Under the pieces are notes generated by a model. The model was not told the origin of the DNA and ran no database searches. It saw only the letters and a program-made list of their open reading frames with translations. This document shows, one piece after another, positions 11,101 to 19,152 of a stretch of 34,793 bases of DNA. The stretch comes from Bacteroidales bacterium. Its GTDB lineage: Bacteria > Bacteroidota > Bacteroidia > Bacteroidales > F082. Location of the stretch: assembly GCA_028277395.1 (NCBI GenBank), contig JANQGJ010000023.1, positions 1 through 34,793 on the forward strand, given 5' to 3'. The translations under genes and the position numbers were made by a program. The stretch's first letter is position 1, and each line of letters begins with the position of its first letter.

Positions 11101-11956
11101 TATCAGCAATTTTACCAAAACGGTAGATCTGCCCTTTACATTCCAGTATTATGGACTCGATTATGATAATGTTCGTATTAGTACTGATGGATGGATAGCG
11201 TTTGGATCAGGGAATCAAATAATTTTTGTCAATTATCCTCTACCTCATGAGGATAATGTAAATAATATGGTTGCAGCATTTTGGGACGATTTACATGAGG
11301 GGTATTATGAACTTGGTCAAATATATTATTATTACGATACACAGAATAATCAGTTTGTGATTGAATGGGACGGAATCGGACATAATGAGTTTTCTTATAC
11401 ACCTCAAAGGGAGTACTTCCAGATATTATTACTTGATCCTGTTCACTATCCGACAGAATCAGGTGACGGAGAAATAATAGTACAATATAAAACTGTTAAA
11501 AAGACGAATAGTAATACCGTTGGAATTGAAAATGATTCACAGGATATCGGACTGCAATATGTTTATAACAGGGGATATGATCCCACTGCTTCTTCTATAA
11601 GGAATGAAACTGCCATTAAATTTACAACTGAAGCCCCGGTAGTGGAAGTATCAATTGATGAGAATGCTGATATAACAAAATTTGCCAAACTGGAGCAGAA
11701 TATACCAAATCCTTTTAATCTAAACACTACCATTAACTATTCAGTATCTGAAAAAACTATCACTTCAATTAAAATATTCAACATAAAAGGAGAGTTGGTT
11801 AGAACACTACATGAAGGTATTCAGTCAGCAGGGAATTATTCACTGGTATGGGATGGAACCAATGATTCCGGCGTTGAGTTAAGTTCCGGCATGTACCTGT
11901 ACAGGTTAAGTACAACACAATCAATAGATACCAGGAAAATGTTTATGATAAGGTAA
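8198..11956 (+). CDS. Gingipain-like C25 family T9SS surface protein, copy 2
   Basis: A 1252-residue paralogue of the preceding gene, alike over its full length and in the same domain order. It has a signal peptide (about 1-21, before DWVPL), propeptide region, C25 core, CARDB/Ig-like regions, nidogen-like beta domain and a T9SS type A sorting domain (from about residue 1165, EQNIPNPFN). The core keeps the nucleophile Cys487 (SIGCGVAKF) and the cysteine/glycine pattern around it, but the dyad His is again replaced: NYRGEGW with Glu452. Conservation of this change in both copies argues for selection rather than an error. The stop codon is only 10 bp before the capB start, which suggests co-transcription with the poly-gamma-glutamate-type genes and a role at the cell surface in that system. 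Confidence 0.85.
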   Translation: MFKNFLLILIISLSFISEIWADWVPLKGKRATSAPPEVTILSDNTSSTIIKFDLAGFEMNDLLSDGRTFNKVDLLSDIFVSKPGYPELPQLAKVLAIPDQGGVTVEVIETSEVEVFKNVHLQPARESWIEGQPETPYNENSVIYESNDIFPSEIASIDPPSVFRDFRIARLSVSPIRYIPSKKEIHAVSSVTVKINYGKGKEINPKTTPRKPIAPSFGKLYRSFIYNYHNVLNSRYNGEEDGIEMMVCIMPDDFVDSFEPYAEWKRQSGTDVHITKFSDIGANSSNASIIRNYLSDIYYEWDNPPTYVLIVGDDGIFPIQIVNYDFSFPNEDYFVEIEGDDHFPEMMIGRFTNQNDYKLQVMINKFIKYEKEPYTASTDWFKKGTCCSNNEYESQVKTKRFAAGLMLNEGGFTSVDTIMSDGGWGGYGCTVSLTDVTNAINEGRSYLNYRGEGWSDGWWANCYSFNTSTVSGLNNGEMLTFVTSIGCGVAKFEDYGGNCFGEEWLELGSIDNPRGAVAFVGPTSNTHTTYNNRIDKGIYQGMFAEGMDTPGQALLRGKLYMYNVFGTDPWVEYHYRVFCLLGDPSIHIWKDVPEAIVASYPQNAPVGYSQPEFVIKSVATGLPVPNAQVCLAGDDIFETAYTDSSGVVSIGITPEFEQTIVVTVRGGNVIPHQGTIVVEQTAEQVGPLNYPVIIDIDGNEDGLINPNENCKITFTLKNWGTQTANNVNATLSVAETNYAEIVTGGPISFGNLDSGDSFTGDPFQFRVLPACPVGEYITLVLDVTSSTSSWEYNYPEEAMGCELIYTSNIIDDENEVETNYRMDPGETVKLYIKINNIGVDIATEVTGTLASVDPYMTIVDANGTFGDVDTNQFVTNSSDHFIVTVNPTCPLEHYADFTLTLVTNNGNYPYENTVAFHVPVGVPMPTDFTGPDDYGYYAYSDSDTLYKQSPEYNWFEINSLGTQLNVPSISNFTKTVDLPFTFQYYGLDYDNVRISTDGWIAFGSGNQIIFVNYPLPHEDNVNNMVAAFWDDLHEGYYELGQIYYYYDTQNNQFVIEWDGIGHNEFSYTPQREYFQILLLDPVHYPTESGDGEIIVQYKTVKKTNSNTVGIENDSQDIGLQYVYNRGYDPTASSIRNETAIKFTTEAPVVEVSIDENADITKFAKLEQNIPNPFNLNTTINYSVSEKTITSIKIFNIKGELVRTLHEGIQSAGNYSLVWDGTNDSGVELSSGMYLYRLSTTQSIDTRKMFMIR

Positions 11957-11966
11957 ACCTCCTAAA

Positions 11967-13154
11967 ATGTATAGCTTCTACATATTGTTGACCATAATCA
12001 TAATTGCATCTGTGGTTGGGATTGTTGAATACATACGTCATCAAAAACGGCTGAATTCAATACCTGTCAGGATACATATTAATGGCACCAGGGGTAAGTC
12101 AAGTGTAACACGATTGGTTGGTGCAGGACTTAGGGCCGGAGGTATATCAACAATTACAAAAGTTACAGGAACTTTTCCCAGGCTTATTATTGAAAATGGT
12201 GTAGAAACTTATATCCATAGAAAATCATCAGCAAACATTATTGAACAGTTATCAATAGTAAAGTATGCGGCATTGCGGAAAACTCAGGCCCTTGTAATGG
12301 AGTGTATGGCATTACAGCCTCAGTACCAGTGGATAACAGAGAATCAAATGGTGCGTTCAAATATTGGGGTAATGACAAATGTTCGTATGGATCACGTTGA
12401 TGTAATGGGACATACTCTTCTTGAAATTGCTCATACCATGGGAAAAACAATCCCCAAAAATGAACATTTTTTCACAGCTGAAAATGTAATACCGGAAGTA
12501 CTTAAAGAAATTGCTGATAAAAAGAACAGTAAATCGCATATAGTTAGTTCAGAAATCGTCTCAGATGATGAAATGAAAGGATTCAGTTACATTGAACACA
12601 GAGAAAATGTAGCATTGGCATTGTCAATATGTGAATATCTGAATGTTGACAGGGAAACTGCACTGGAAGGAATGTACAAAGCTGTCCCTGATTCCGGTGC
12701 ATTAAAATGTTATAATGTTGAGGTATTTAGTAAACAAATCCTGTTCTATAATGCATTTGCTGCCAATGATCCGGACTCAACGTACATGGTATGGCAAAAA
12801 ATTAGGGATGAAATAGGAATCCAGGGGACGAGGATCATAATTTTGAATACCCGTCAGGACAGACTTGACAGGGCACGGCAGCTAACGGAAATGATATGTC
12901 GCAGGTTGGCAAACGAAATTGATTATTTAATAATTATCGGTCAGTCATCTGAGGTTGTGGAAAACATGACCTATAATTATGGATTGGAGAAGAATAAGCT
13001 GATGAACCTGGGGTACACCACACCGGCAGTAGTATTTGAAAAAGTACTTGCCATTACTGATAAAGTATCATCAATCCTTGCAGTTGGTAATATGGGTGGT
13101 ATTGGAGCTATAACAGCAGAATATTTTGAAAACAGAAGTATAAATAATGATTGA
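11967..13154 (+). CDS. capB: Poly-gamma-glutamate synthase subunit CapB/PgsB
   Basis: A 395-residue Mur-ligase-like amide ligase. PgsB/CapB activates the gamma-carboxyl of glutamate with ATP and, together with CapC, extends a gamma-linked polyglutamate chain at the inner membrane. Visible signs are an N-terminal membrane helix (about residues 3-21), the P-loop INGTRGKSSVTRL (GTRGKSS at 40-46), conserved segments such as VMECMALQP and NVRMDHVDVMG, and a length matching the family (about 390). It begins 10 bp after the second C25 gene and overlaps capC by 8 bp, the usual capB-capC coupling. Substrate could be D- or L-glutamate, or another amino acid; the sequence does not decide. Confidence 0.95.
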   Translation: MYSFYILLTIIIIASVVGIVEYIRHQKRLNSIPVRIHINGTRGKSSVTRLVGAGLRAGGISTITKVTGTFPRLIIENGVETYIHRKSSANIIEQLSIVKYAALRKTQALVMECMALQPQYQWITENQMVRSNIGVMTNVRMDHVDVMGHTLLEIAHTMGKTIPKNEHFFTAENVIPEVLKEIADKKNSKSHIVSSEIVSDDEMKGFSYIEHRENVALALSICEYLNVDRETALEGMYKAVPDSGALKCYNVEVFSKQILFYNAFAANDPDSTYMVWQKIRDEIGIQGTRIIILNTRQDRLDRARQLTEMICRRLANEIDYLIIIGQSSEVVENMTYNYGLEKNKLMNLGYTTPAVVFEKVLAITDKVSSILAVGNMGGIGAITAEYFENRSINND

Positions 13155-13599
13155 ATTAGCAATAACACTCGGGCTTGTTTTTAGTTTATTGTCATACGAA
13201 GTATTTGGTTTGGCAGCAGGAGGAATAGTTGTTCCAGGTTACATTGCTTTACAACTGTCACATCCCGATCGTTTAGCAGGTATTATCGGGGTAAGCCTTC
13301 TTACATATCTTATAATCAAGGCACTGGGTAAATATACTTTCCTTTATGGCAGACGACAGATGGTGATGAGCCTGCTTATTGGTTGTTTACTTGCTAATTT
13401 TTCGAGATATTTCCTTACTCTTGATTTGTCAACAACAACACTGGAACTTCAGGCAGTTGGATGGGTAATTCCAGGATTAATTGCACACTGGTTTGCGAAA
13501 CAGGGAGTGTTTAGAACATTAAGTGTATTATTCGTAACATCTGTTTTGGTACGCCTGATATTGATACTGTTTTTTGCAGGTGCATTATTACCTGAATAA
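13147..13599 (+). CDS. capC: Poly-gamma-glutamate synthesis membrane subunit CapC/PgsC
   Basis: A 150-residue, highly hydrophobic protein with about five membrane spans and the CapC/PgsC signature: SYEVFGLAAGGIVVPGYIAL near the N-terminus, then HPDRLAGIIGVSLLTYL. CapC is the inner-membrane partner of CapB and is thought to form part of the polymerase and conduction channel. Length matches the ~149-residue family. The start codon lies inside the end of capB (8-bp overlap, different frame), so the two are probably translationally coupled. A 94-bp gap separates it from pgsW, the largest gap inside the cluster, with no terminator hairpin in it. Confidence 0.94.
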   Translation: MIELAITLGLVFSLLSYEVFGLAAGGIVVPGYIALQLSHPDRLAGIIGVSLLTYLIIKALGKYTFLYGRRQMVMSLLIGCLLANFSRYFLTLDLSTTTLELQAVGWVIPGLIAHWFAKQGVFRTLSVLFVTSVLVRLILILFFAGALLPE

Positions 13600-13693
13600 G
13601 ATCAAAAATTATAGTAATGATATATATGATATTCACGTATTTTCAAGAAGGCAGTTTTGTTTTAAAACATTAATAAGATAACCATTACGTTCA

Positions 13694-14851
13694 ATGTATA
13701 AATTCAGAGCAAAATCAAATATCGTATTAATAGTACTGTCGGCCTTGTCGTTATTGGCATTTATTGCAGTTGAAAATAGTAAGGTTGATGTAAAACAGGA
13801 CTGGTATGAGGAAAAACTTGAAGCGGCACAACTTTCTGCCAGTGCAGCTGCGTTTCTCAAAGAATACAGATTGCAGAAAGGAGTATTTATTGATGCAATA
13901 AATGATCCGAACCAAACAGCCCTGATTGGTCAGGAATATACAATGATTACAACCGACAGAGGGTATATTGAAGCCAAATTAAGCTCAACAAACCCAAACT
14001 TTGCTGCTGTAGTAGTTCAGTTACTAAAAGATGCCGGAGTGGAAGAAGGGGATAATGTTGCAGTTGCATTTACCGGTTCGTTTCCCGGACTTAATATATC
14101 TGTGATGGCAGCAATGCAGACACTGAAAGTGAATCCGGTAATAATTACATCAATAGGATCATCCAATTGGGGAGCTAACGATCCATATTTTACATGGCTT
14201 GACATGGAAAACCTGTTGTACAAATCAGAAATCTTTAAAACAAGATCAATAGCAGCTTCAATAGGTGGTGGTTCAGATATAGGACGCGGATTAAGTCCGC
14301 AGGGAAGAGATTTAATAAAAACTGCAATCGAACGTAATAATACTGAATTTATCAATGAAAAACATTTGGAGATTAGTATATCCAAAAGGATGGAACTATA
14401 TGATAAGCACAAAAATGATAAGCCAATTGCCGCATTTATAAATGTAGGGGGAGGAATTGCCAGTTTAGGCAATTCGATAAATGGTAAAATAATACCACCC
14501 GGACTAACACAGTATCTGCCTGGCAGAAATTTTCCTATGAAAGGGGTAATGATTCGGATGGGACAAAAAAGTATACCAATTATTCACCTGTTAAATATTG
14601 GTCAGTTGCTTGATGAATACGGTTTACAGCAGAATCCGGTTCCTTTACCTGAACCAGGCGACGGGGAAATATTTGTGCAGAAGAAATACAATGTTATTGT
14701 TACTGCTATAGCAACATTTATTATGGTAGCACTGATTATAATAGTCTATTTTGGAGAACGTAAACACCATCAACTTGGGATGGATATTGTACCACATACA
14801 CAAAGTAATAACCCTGACAAAGGTGAGCAGGATGAAATACCAGTTTTATAA
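13694..14851 (+). CDS. pgsW: Poly-gamma-glutamate system protein PgsW
   Basis: A 385-residue protein matching the PgsW family (poly-gamma-glutamate system protein) that accompanies capB and capC in some diderms such as Leptospira. One membrane helix lies near the N-terminus (about 9-26) and one near the C-terminus (about 335-351), with a large domain between them, probably periplasmic. Motifs include AVAFTGSFPGLN, SIGSSNWGANDP and the glycine-rich ASIGGGSDIGRGLSPQG, followed by NVGGGIASLGNS. Its molecular function is not established. The glycine-rich motifs look like a ligand or nucleotide-like binding site, but this is inference. Its presence is the best sign that this locus is the diderm form of the system. 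Confidence 0.85.
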   Translation: MYKFRAKSNIVLIVLSALSLLAFIAVENSKVDVKQDWYEEKLEAAQLSASAAAFLKEYRLQKGVFIDAINDPNQTALIGQEYTMITTDRGYIEAKLSSTNPNFAAVVVQLLKDAGVEEGDNVAVAFTGSFPGLNISVMAAMQTLKVNPVIITSIGSSNWGANDPYFTWLDMENLLYKSEIFKTRSIAASIGGGSDIGRGLSPQGRDLIKTAIERNNTEFINEKHLEISISKRMELYDKHKNDKPIAAFINVGGGIASLGNSINGKIIPPGLTQYLPGRNFPMKGVMIRMGQKSIPIIHLLNIGQLLDEYGLQQNPVPLPEPGDGEIFVQKKYNVIVTAIATFIMVALIIIVYFGERKHHQLGMDIVPHTQSNNPDKGEQDEIPVL

Positions 14852-14860
14852 CAAAATGTA

Positions 14861-15781
14861 ATGAAAGCTATGAAAAAGTATCTCTTGATTATTTTAATGG
14901 TTAGTTTAATAACTAATGTATTACTGGCACAAAATGCAAGGAAATCCCGCTTTATAAAACCGGTAAATTTCCAAAAACGGGTTACCCATGTTATATCAGA
15001 AAAAAACCGGTATTATTATTCATTGAATGATGAAAAAGCTTCCGTAATAAATGTTCAAGGGCCTGGGAAACTGAGAGTTCTGACAAGGGGCAGGTTTGTG
15101 CCTGATCAGAAGGATCATATTAAATATAGAGTAATATATACAATGAACGGTGGTGAGAAGCAAAAATATATTATCAGCAATGTAGAAAGATCAACAAAAG
15201 TCACATATATGAAAGGCTCTCTTGGAGTACCTGGAGAACTTGTAGATTTTGAAATACCCCTTGAAAGAGGATATAATACCATAGAATTATATATCCAGAA
15301 TAATGAAATACCGGTAGCAGCACGTTATCAGTTTATACCCACAAAAATGAAAAAGCAGGAATGGGTAGCTTTTTCACCAAACGCTCCGGTTGAACCAATA
15401 AAACTAATATCACGTGAATCCAAAGTAACATATTACCGCTTTTCAGAATCCAAACCTTTGTTTGTGGATATAAACGGACCTACTGAATTACGTGTATTAA
15501 CAAGAATAGAAAATCACTATAATATGAAAGGCAGAATACAATACAGGATCCAGATTAGTGAAAACAATAAAGTAGAAAATACATTTCAGCTAAGTAGCAG
15601 ACGCTCTGAGGTGGCATATTACGAAGATGATAAAGAACTGGTGCCAGGGAAAGCCTGTGAGTTTGTAATTAAAGTACCTGAAGGGAGGCACAGATATAAA
15701 ATATCACCTCTTGATAAAAATTTCAATACAGTTCTGGGCAGAATTCTATTACCAAAAAAAGATGTAAACCTGGTTGAATAA
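14861..15781 (+). CDS. Exported two-repeat protein of unknown function
   Basis: A 306-residue protein with a cleavable signal peptide (likely cut after VLLAQ); the start could also be the ATG at 14870. I do not recognise a named family. The mature part consists of two similar units of about 115 residues. The first has NVQGPGKLRVLTRGRF and IKYRVIYTMNG; the second has DINGPTELRVLTRIEN and IQYRIQISENN. Each unit ends in a segment of the type PGELVDFEIPLERGYN or PGKACEFVIKVPEGRH, which suggests a beta-sandwich. It is rich in Lys and Arg. It starts 9 bp after pgsW and sits before a beta-barrel candidate, so a periplasmic role in the capB/capC system is likely, perhaps contacting a polyanionic polymer (inference). 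Confidence 0.75.
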   Translation: MKAMKKYLLIILMVSLITNVLLAQNARKSRFIKPVNFQKRVTHVISEKNRYYYSLNDEKASVINVQGPGKLRVLTRGRFVPDQKDHIKYRVIYTMNGGEKQKYIISNVERSTKVTYMKGSLGVPGELVDFEIPLERGYNTIELYIQNNEIPVAARYQFIPTKMKKQEWVAFSPNAPVEPIKLISRESKVTYYRFSESKPLFVDINGPTELRVLTRIENHYNMKGRIQYRIQISENNKVENTFQLSSRRSEVAYYEDDKELVPGKACEFVIKVPEGRHRYKISPLDKNFNTVLGRILLPKKDVNLVE

Positions 15782-15797
15782 TTAAAAGTTGTACATT

Positions 15798-16967
15798 ATG
15801 ATTAATAAAAAATTATATAATTTCATACCGGCAAATTGCAGGTTAACTTGTTTTTTATCAGGCAGAAGTATAATACTCATTTTCTTTGTTCTTTTTGTTT
15901 CAACCGGATTTGAGGTTAATGCCAAATCAAAGATAAAAAAGAAAAAGAAGAGATTTGAGTTAAGTTTTAAACTCGGATCGCATTATGACAATAATATCCT
16001 GAAATATTCTGATAAATATCTTGACAGATTCATGAATGGTGAAGATGAAGGACGATTTCATATTGATACATATGATGACCTGGTATTTACAACTGCATTG
16101 CAGGGCAAATATACTTTCAGGATATTCAAAAAATTGAGATCTGTTGTTAACGGTGAACTAAGCAGAAGAACCTATGTGGTTAACGATATAAAAAGCTGGA
16201 ATTATATGGCAGTTGGTTTTCAGCAGTACTTCTCGAAAAAAGGATCTGTAAAAATAATGTATAGCTATATTCCGCATTTTTATGTTCGACACTTTCGTGA
16301 TGATGATTGGGTAGATGTATATGGATATGTGCCAGAAGCCTTTCAACCATATGCATTCTCAAAAGATAATTTTGGAGCATATGTTCAGAATACATTCTTT
16401 AAAAATACACGGGTAAGGTTATCATTGTATTATGCCAGATACTACCATAACGAACATTATACGGAATACGACAGTAAAGATTTCCTTTATGGAATAAATG
16501 TTTATCAGCGTGTACATAAAAAAGTTAGAGTAGACTTTGGATATACATATGTTACATCAGATGCAAAAGGATACAATTCAGCAAATGAAACCCCGGAAAC
16601 ATCAACAGGTCCAGATGCTACATTTGTTGAAGACAGGTTTACTGCCGGAGTAGTATGGTATATGCCAAAAGTAAAAAATCGCAGAAACAATCTTGATGTT
16701 GACTTTGGAGTGTTACTCAGGTATTATTCCTCAGGATTTTCACCACTTGAAGATCCGTTGCATGCCGGTAGGGTTGACAATAACTACAGATTATCGGTAA
16801 TGTATAATCTCCATTGGAGTAGTTCATTGAAACTATCAGCCTACTATAGGTTTTATATGAGGGATTCTGATACCAAAGCACTTATAAACAAGCAATATGT
16901 ATCGAATGAAAAGGATTATACCCAATATCACCTGGGATTACAGGTAGTTTATAAAATTAAGTTGTAG
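15798..16967 (+). CDS. Predicted outer-membrane beta-barrel protein
   Basis: I start this at the ATG at 15798 (389 residues) rather than an in-frame TTG 9 bp upstream. A long signal sequence has its hydrophobic core at about residues 20-39 and is followed by a very basic stretch (KSKIKKKKKR). The rest is a series of alternating-hydrophobicity strands with many Tyr, Phe and Trp, for example RFELSFKLGSHYDNNI, KVRVDFGYTYVTSDA and SLKLSAYYRFYMRD. The last residues (YHLGLQVVYKIKL) form a terminal strand, though the end is Leu rather than the usual Phe. This pattern fits an outer-membrane barrel of roughly 14-18 strands. Placed in a capB/capC unit, it is a candidate route for polymer across the outer membrane (inference). 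Confidence 0.65.
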   Translation: MINKKLYNFIPANCRLTCFLSGRSIILIFFVLFVSTGFEVNAKSKIKKKKKRFELSFKLGSHYDNNILKYSDKYLDRFMNGEDEGRFHIDTYDDLVFTTALQGKYTFRIFKKLRSVVNGELSRRTYVVNDIKSWNYMAVGFQQYFSKKGSVKIMYSYIPHFYVRHFRDDDWVDVYGYVPEAFQPYAFSKDNFGAYVQNTFFKNTRVRLSLYYARYYHNEHYTEYDSKDFLYGINVYQRVHKKVRVDFGYTYVTSDAKGYNSANETPETSTGPDATFVEDRFTAGVVWYMPKVKNRRNNLDVDFGVLLRYYSSGFSPLEDPLHAGRVDNNYRLSVMYNLHWSSSLKLSAYYRFYMRDSDTKALINKQYVSNEKDYTQYHLGLQVVYKIKL

Positions 16968-16981
16968 AACAAAAAATAAAA

Positions 16982-18013
16982 ATGATAAATATGAAACTCA
17001 TAAATTTAACAATTGCTGTATTTGCAATATTGGTAATCGCCGGATGTGGTAAACCAACAACGCCTGAAAATATAAACCAGATTACAAATGGAGGATATGA
17101 AATACTAAGTAAATACCAAACTGCAGGATTTGCACAGGATGTAATAAAAAAAGATAACCTGGTATATATTGCACAGGGAGAAGGTGGCCTTATGATCGTA
17201 GATGTTACTGATCCGGTAAATCCAACAACGGTATCGGAGGCAAGTGAAGGTATAAGGGGTTATTCGAGTAAGGTGGATATGAGAGACAGCGTAGTTTATA
17301 TTTGCGCCGGATCCTTTGGTGTATCGGTTGTAAATGTTGCAGATCCTGAACACCCGATAGTTTCTGCATCAAACCTGTCAATCAAACCTGCAAGAAATTT
17401 TCATATTAGAGGAGATTACCTGTTTACTGCAATAAGTGAGCAGGGTGTAAAAATTGCCAATATAGAATATCCAATGCAACCAGATGAAAGAAAAACCATA
17501 CCAACAACCGGGTTTGCAAAAGGTATTACTACGTCAGCTGATACAAACATGTTATTTGTAGCCTGTGGAGAAATGGGGCTATCTGTTTTTGATATATCTG
17601 ATTTTCAGGAAGGATTTGGTGATTATCCGCTTATAGGAACGTGTAATACACCTGATTATGCCGAAACTGTTGTAGTAGATGATAGCAGATCACTTGCTTT
17701 TATGGCTTGCGGAACCGCCGGATTACAGGTAATTGATTATTCAGATACTACAGATATTCATATTGTTGGCAGTTATGATGGTTCAGGTTATGCTAAAGAT
17801 CTGATATTTGACAATAACCTTGTTTTTATGACAGCCCAGAAAGGAGGTCTTCAGATAATTAATGTTACAGATCCGGAGAATCCTGAAATACTCGGGCAGG
17901 TTGAAACTGAATATGCCCTTGGAGTTACAAAAGAGTATGAAATTATTTATGTAGCAGATGAAGTTGAAGGTTTGATAACAATCGCCAAAATTATAGCGGT
18001 AGAACTTAATTAG
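16982..18013 (+). CDS. LVIVD-repeat beta-propeller lipoprotein
   Basis: A 343-residue lipoprotein: the hydrophobic signal ends in LVIAGC (lipobox, Cys22; an internal ATG at 16991 is an alternative start). The mature part is about seven LVIVD-type repeats, each of the form GGLMIVDVTDPVNP, FGVSVVNVADPEHP or GGLQIINVTDPENP, which would close a seven-bladed beta-propeller. LVIVD repeat proteins are widespread surface or periplasmic proteins without a known enzymatic role. The residues after Cys (GKPTTPEN) lack the acidic lipoprotein export signal used for surface display, so it may face the periplasm. It lies 14 bp after the barrel gene and 14 bp before the acyltransferase gene, consistent with a scaffold role in the same complex (inference). 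Confidence 0.82.
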   Translation: MINMKLINLTIAVFAILVIAGCGKPTTPENINQITNGGYEILSKYQTAGFAQDVIKKDNLVYIAQGEGGLMIVDVTDPVNPTTVSEASEGIRGYSSKVDMRDSVVYICAGSFGVSVVNVADPEHPIVSASNLSIKPARNFHIRGDYLFTAISEQGVKIANIEYPMQPDERKTIPTTGFAKGITTSADTNMLFVACGEMGLSVFDISDFQEGFGDYPLIGTCNTPDYAETVVVDDSRSLAFMACGTAGLQVIDYSDTTDIHIVGSYDGSGYAKDLIFDNNLVFMTAQKGGLQIINVTDPENPEILGQVETEYALGVTKEYEIIYVADEVEGLITIAKIIAVELN

Positions 18014-18027
18014 TATAATTCGCCGGT

Positions 18028-19140
18028 TTGGATAACTCAATCAAAAAAAAACAAAGATTCGACTATATCGATCAGTTTCGCGGTATGGTTGGTATATTAA
18101 TGCTTGTCGGACACAGTTCGTATTACCTGAATTCTATATGGAAGCATTTGGATCCGTTCGATCCTTTATTTCCAACCTGGGGACAGTTTGCGCTCAGATA
18201 TGCTGGATATCTTTGTGCTCCCGGATTCCTTATGATGTCAGGGGCGATGGTATGGTGGTCATTTCATCGTCGTGTTGCAAAAGGTGTTCCTGATATTGAA
18301 GCCAGATGGCATATTATCCAGCGTGGCTTGTTTTTGGTATTAGTACAAATGACATGGGTAAATTCTTCATGGGGAGGATTTAGCAGTTTTAATCCCTGGC
18401 ACCTGGGAATAATTGCCACAATTGGTTTGTCGATGATACTTCTTACATCAATAATAAAACTGAACTGGTACATAAGACTGATTGTGGCAACAGCAATATT
18501 AATTATTCATCCTTTCCTGTTAAAATTAAATTATGATCCCCAGGTTACCTGGCAATCAGTAATAATGCAGATTTTCATTGACTCAGGTAAATTTAATAAG
18601 TATCCACTACTTCCATGGTTTGCTATGGCAACTCTTGGCTCCGTAATGGCTACTGGATGGTTAAAAGCATGGAAGACAGACAATATCAGAATATTATGGA
18701 GCTTTATAATATCATTTTCAACTTTTGTAGTAGCAATAATTATCCGTTTAGGCCGGGGTTGGGGCAATGTATTTTTATATGATGATTTTGGGTCATACTC
18801 ATTTTTTCTGGATCAAAAATATCCTCCAAGTTTGTATATCAGCCTGATGTCATTTGCCGCAGTAGTTGCTATGGTTGGGGTATTTATTGCTCTTAACAAA
18901 ATTATACCTAAACTACTGTTGGTTTTTAGTATAGTTGGAAAAGTTCCCTTGTTTTTCTATATAACACATCTGGCAGTTATGGGAATTGTTATAAAACGTT
19001 TTGATTTCTTTTACAGAGAGGGTGGTGTTGCAGATTCACTCATTGGCGCCGGATTGATGATGTTAATAATGATACCATTGTGCATTTGGTTTTACGGAAT
19101 AAAAAGAAGAAGTAAGAATTATATAATAAGCCTCATGTAG
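18028..19140 (+). CDS. Multi-span membrane acyltransferase, DUF1624/acyltransferase-3-like
   Basis: A 370-residue integral membrane protein with about ten predicted spans; it starts at TTG, 14 bp after the propeller gene. The N-terminus shows the pattern of the HGSNAT/DUF1624 and acyltransferase-3 groups: RFDYIDQFRGMVGILMLVGH, with Arg18 and His29 as the likely key residues, followed by a long series of hydrophobic helices. Such proteins carry acyl groups across the membrane and transfer them to sugars or polymers on the outside. In this operon it could modify the exported polymer or a companion glycan; polyglutamate itself has few acylatable groups, which makes the partner unclear. Assignment to the broad family is firm, the substrate is not known. 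Confidence 0.75.
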   Translation: MDNSIKKKQRFDYIDQFRGMVGILMLVGHSSYYLNSIWKHLDPFDPLFPTWGQFALRYAGYLCAPGFLMMSGAMVWWSFHRRVAKGVPDIEARWHIIQRGLFLVLVQMTWVNSSWGGFSSFNPWHLGIIATIGLSMILLTSIIKLNWYIRLIVATAILIIHPFLLKLNYDPQVTWQSVIMQIFIDSGKFNKYPLLPWFAMATLGSVMATGWLKAWKTDNIRILWSFIISFSTFVVAIIIRLGRGWGNVFLYDDFGSYSFFLDQKYPPSLYISLMSFAAVVAMVGVFIALNKIIPKLLLVFSIVGKVPLFFYITHLAVMGIVIKRFDFFYREGGVADSLIGAGLMMLIMIPLCIWFYGIKRRSKNYIISLM

Positions 19141-19152
19141 TCAGAATACAAA

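Noticed and set aside
14017..14472. Minus-strand open frame of 151 codons
   Set aside because: It lies wholly inside pgsW, which has clear family motifs; it is a shadow.
15789..15797. TTG start nine bases upstream for the beta-barrel gene
   Set aside because: The ATG at 15798 gives a normal basic start to the signal sequence, and ATG is much more frequent.
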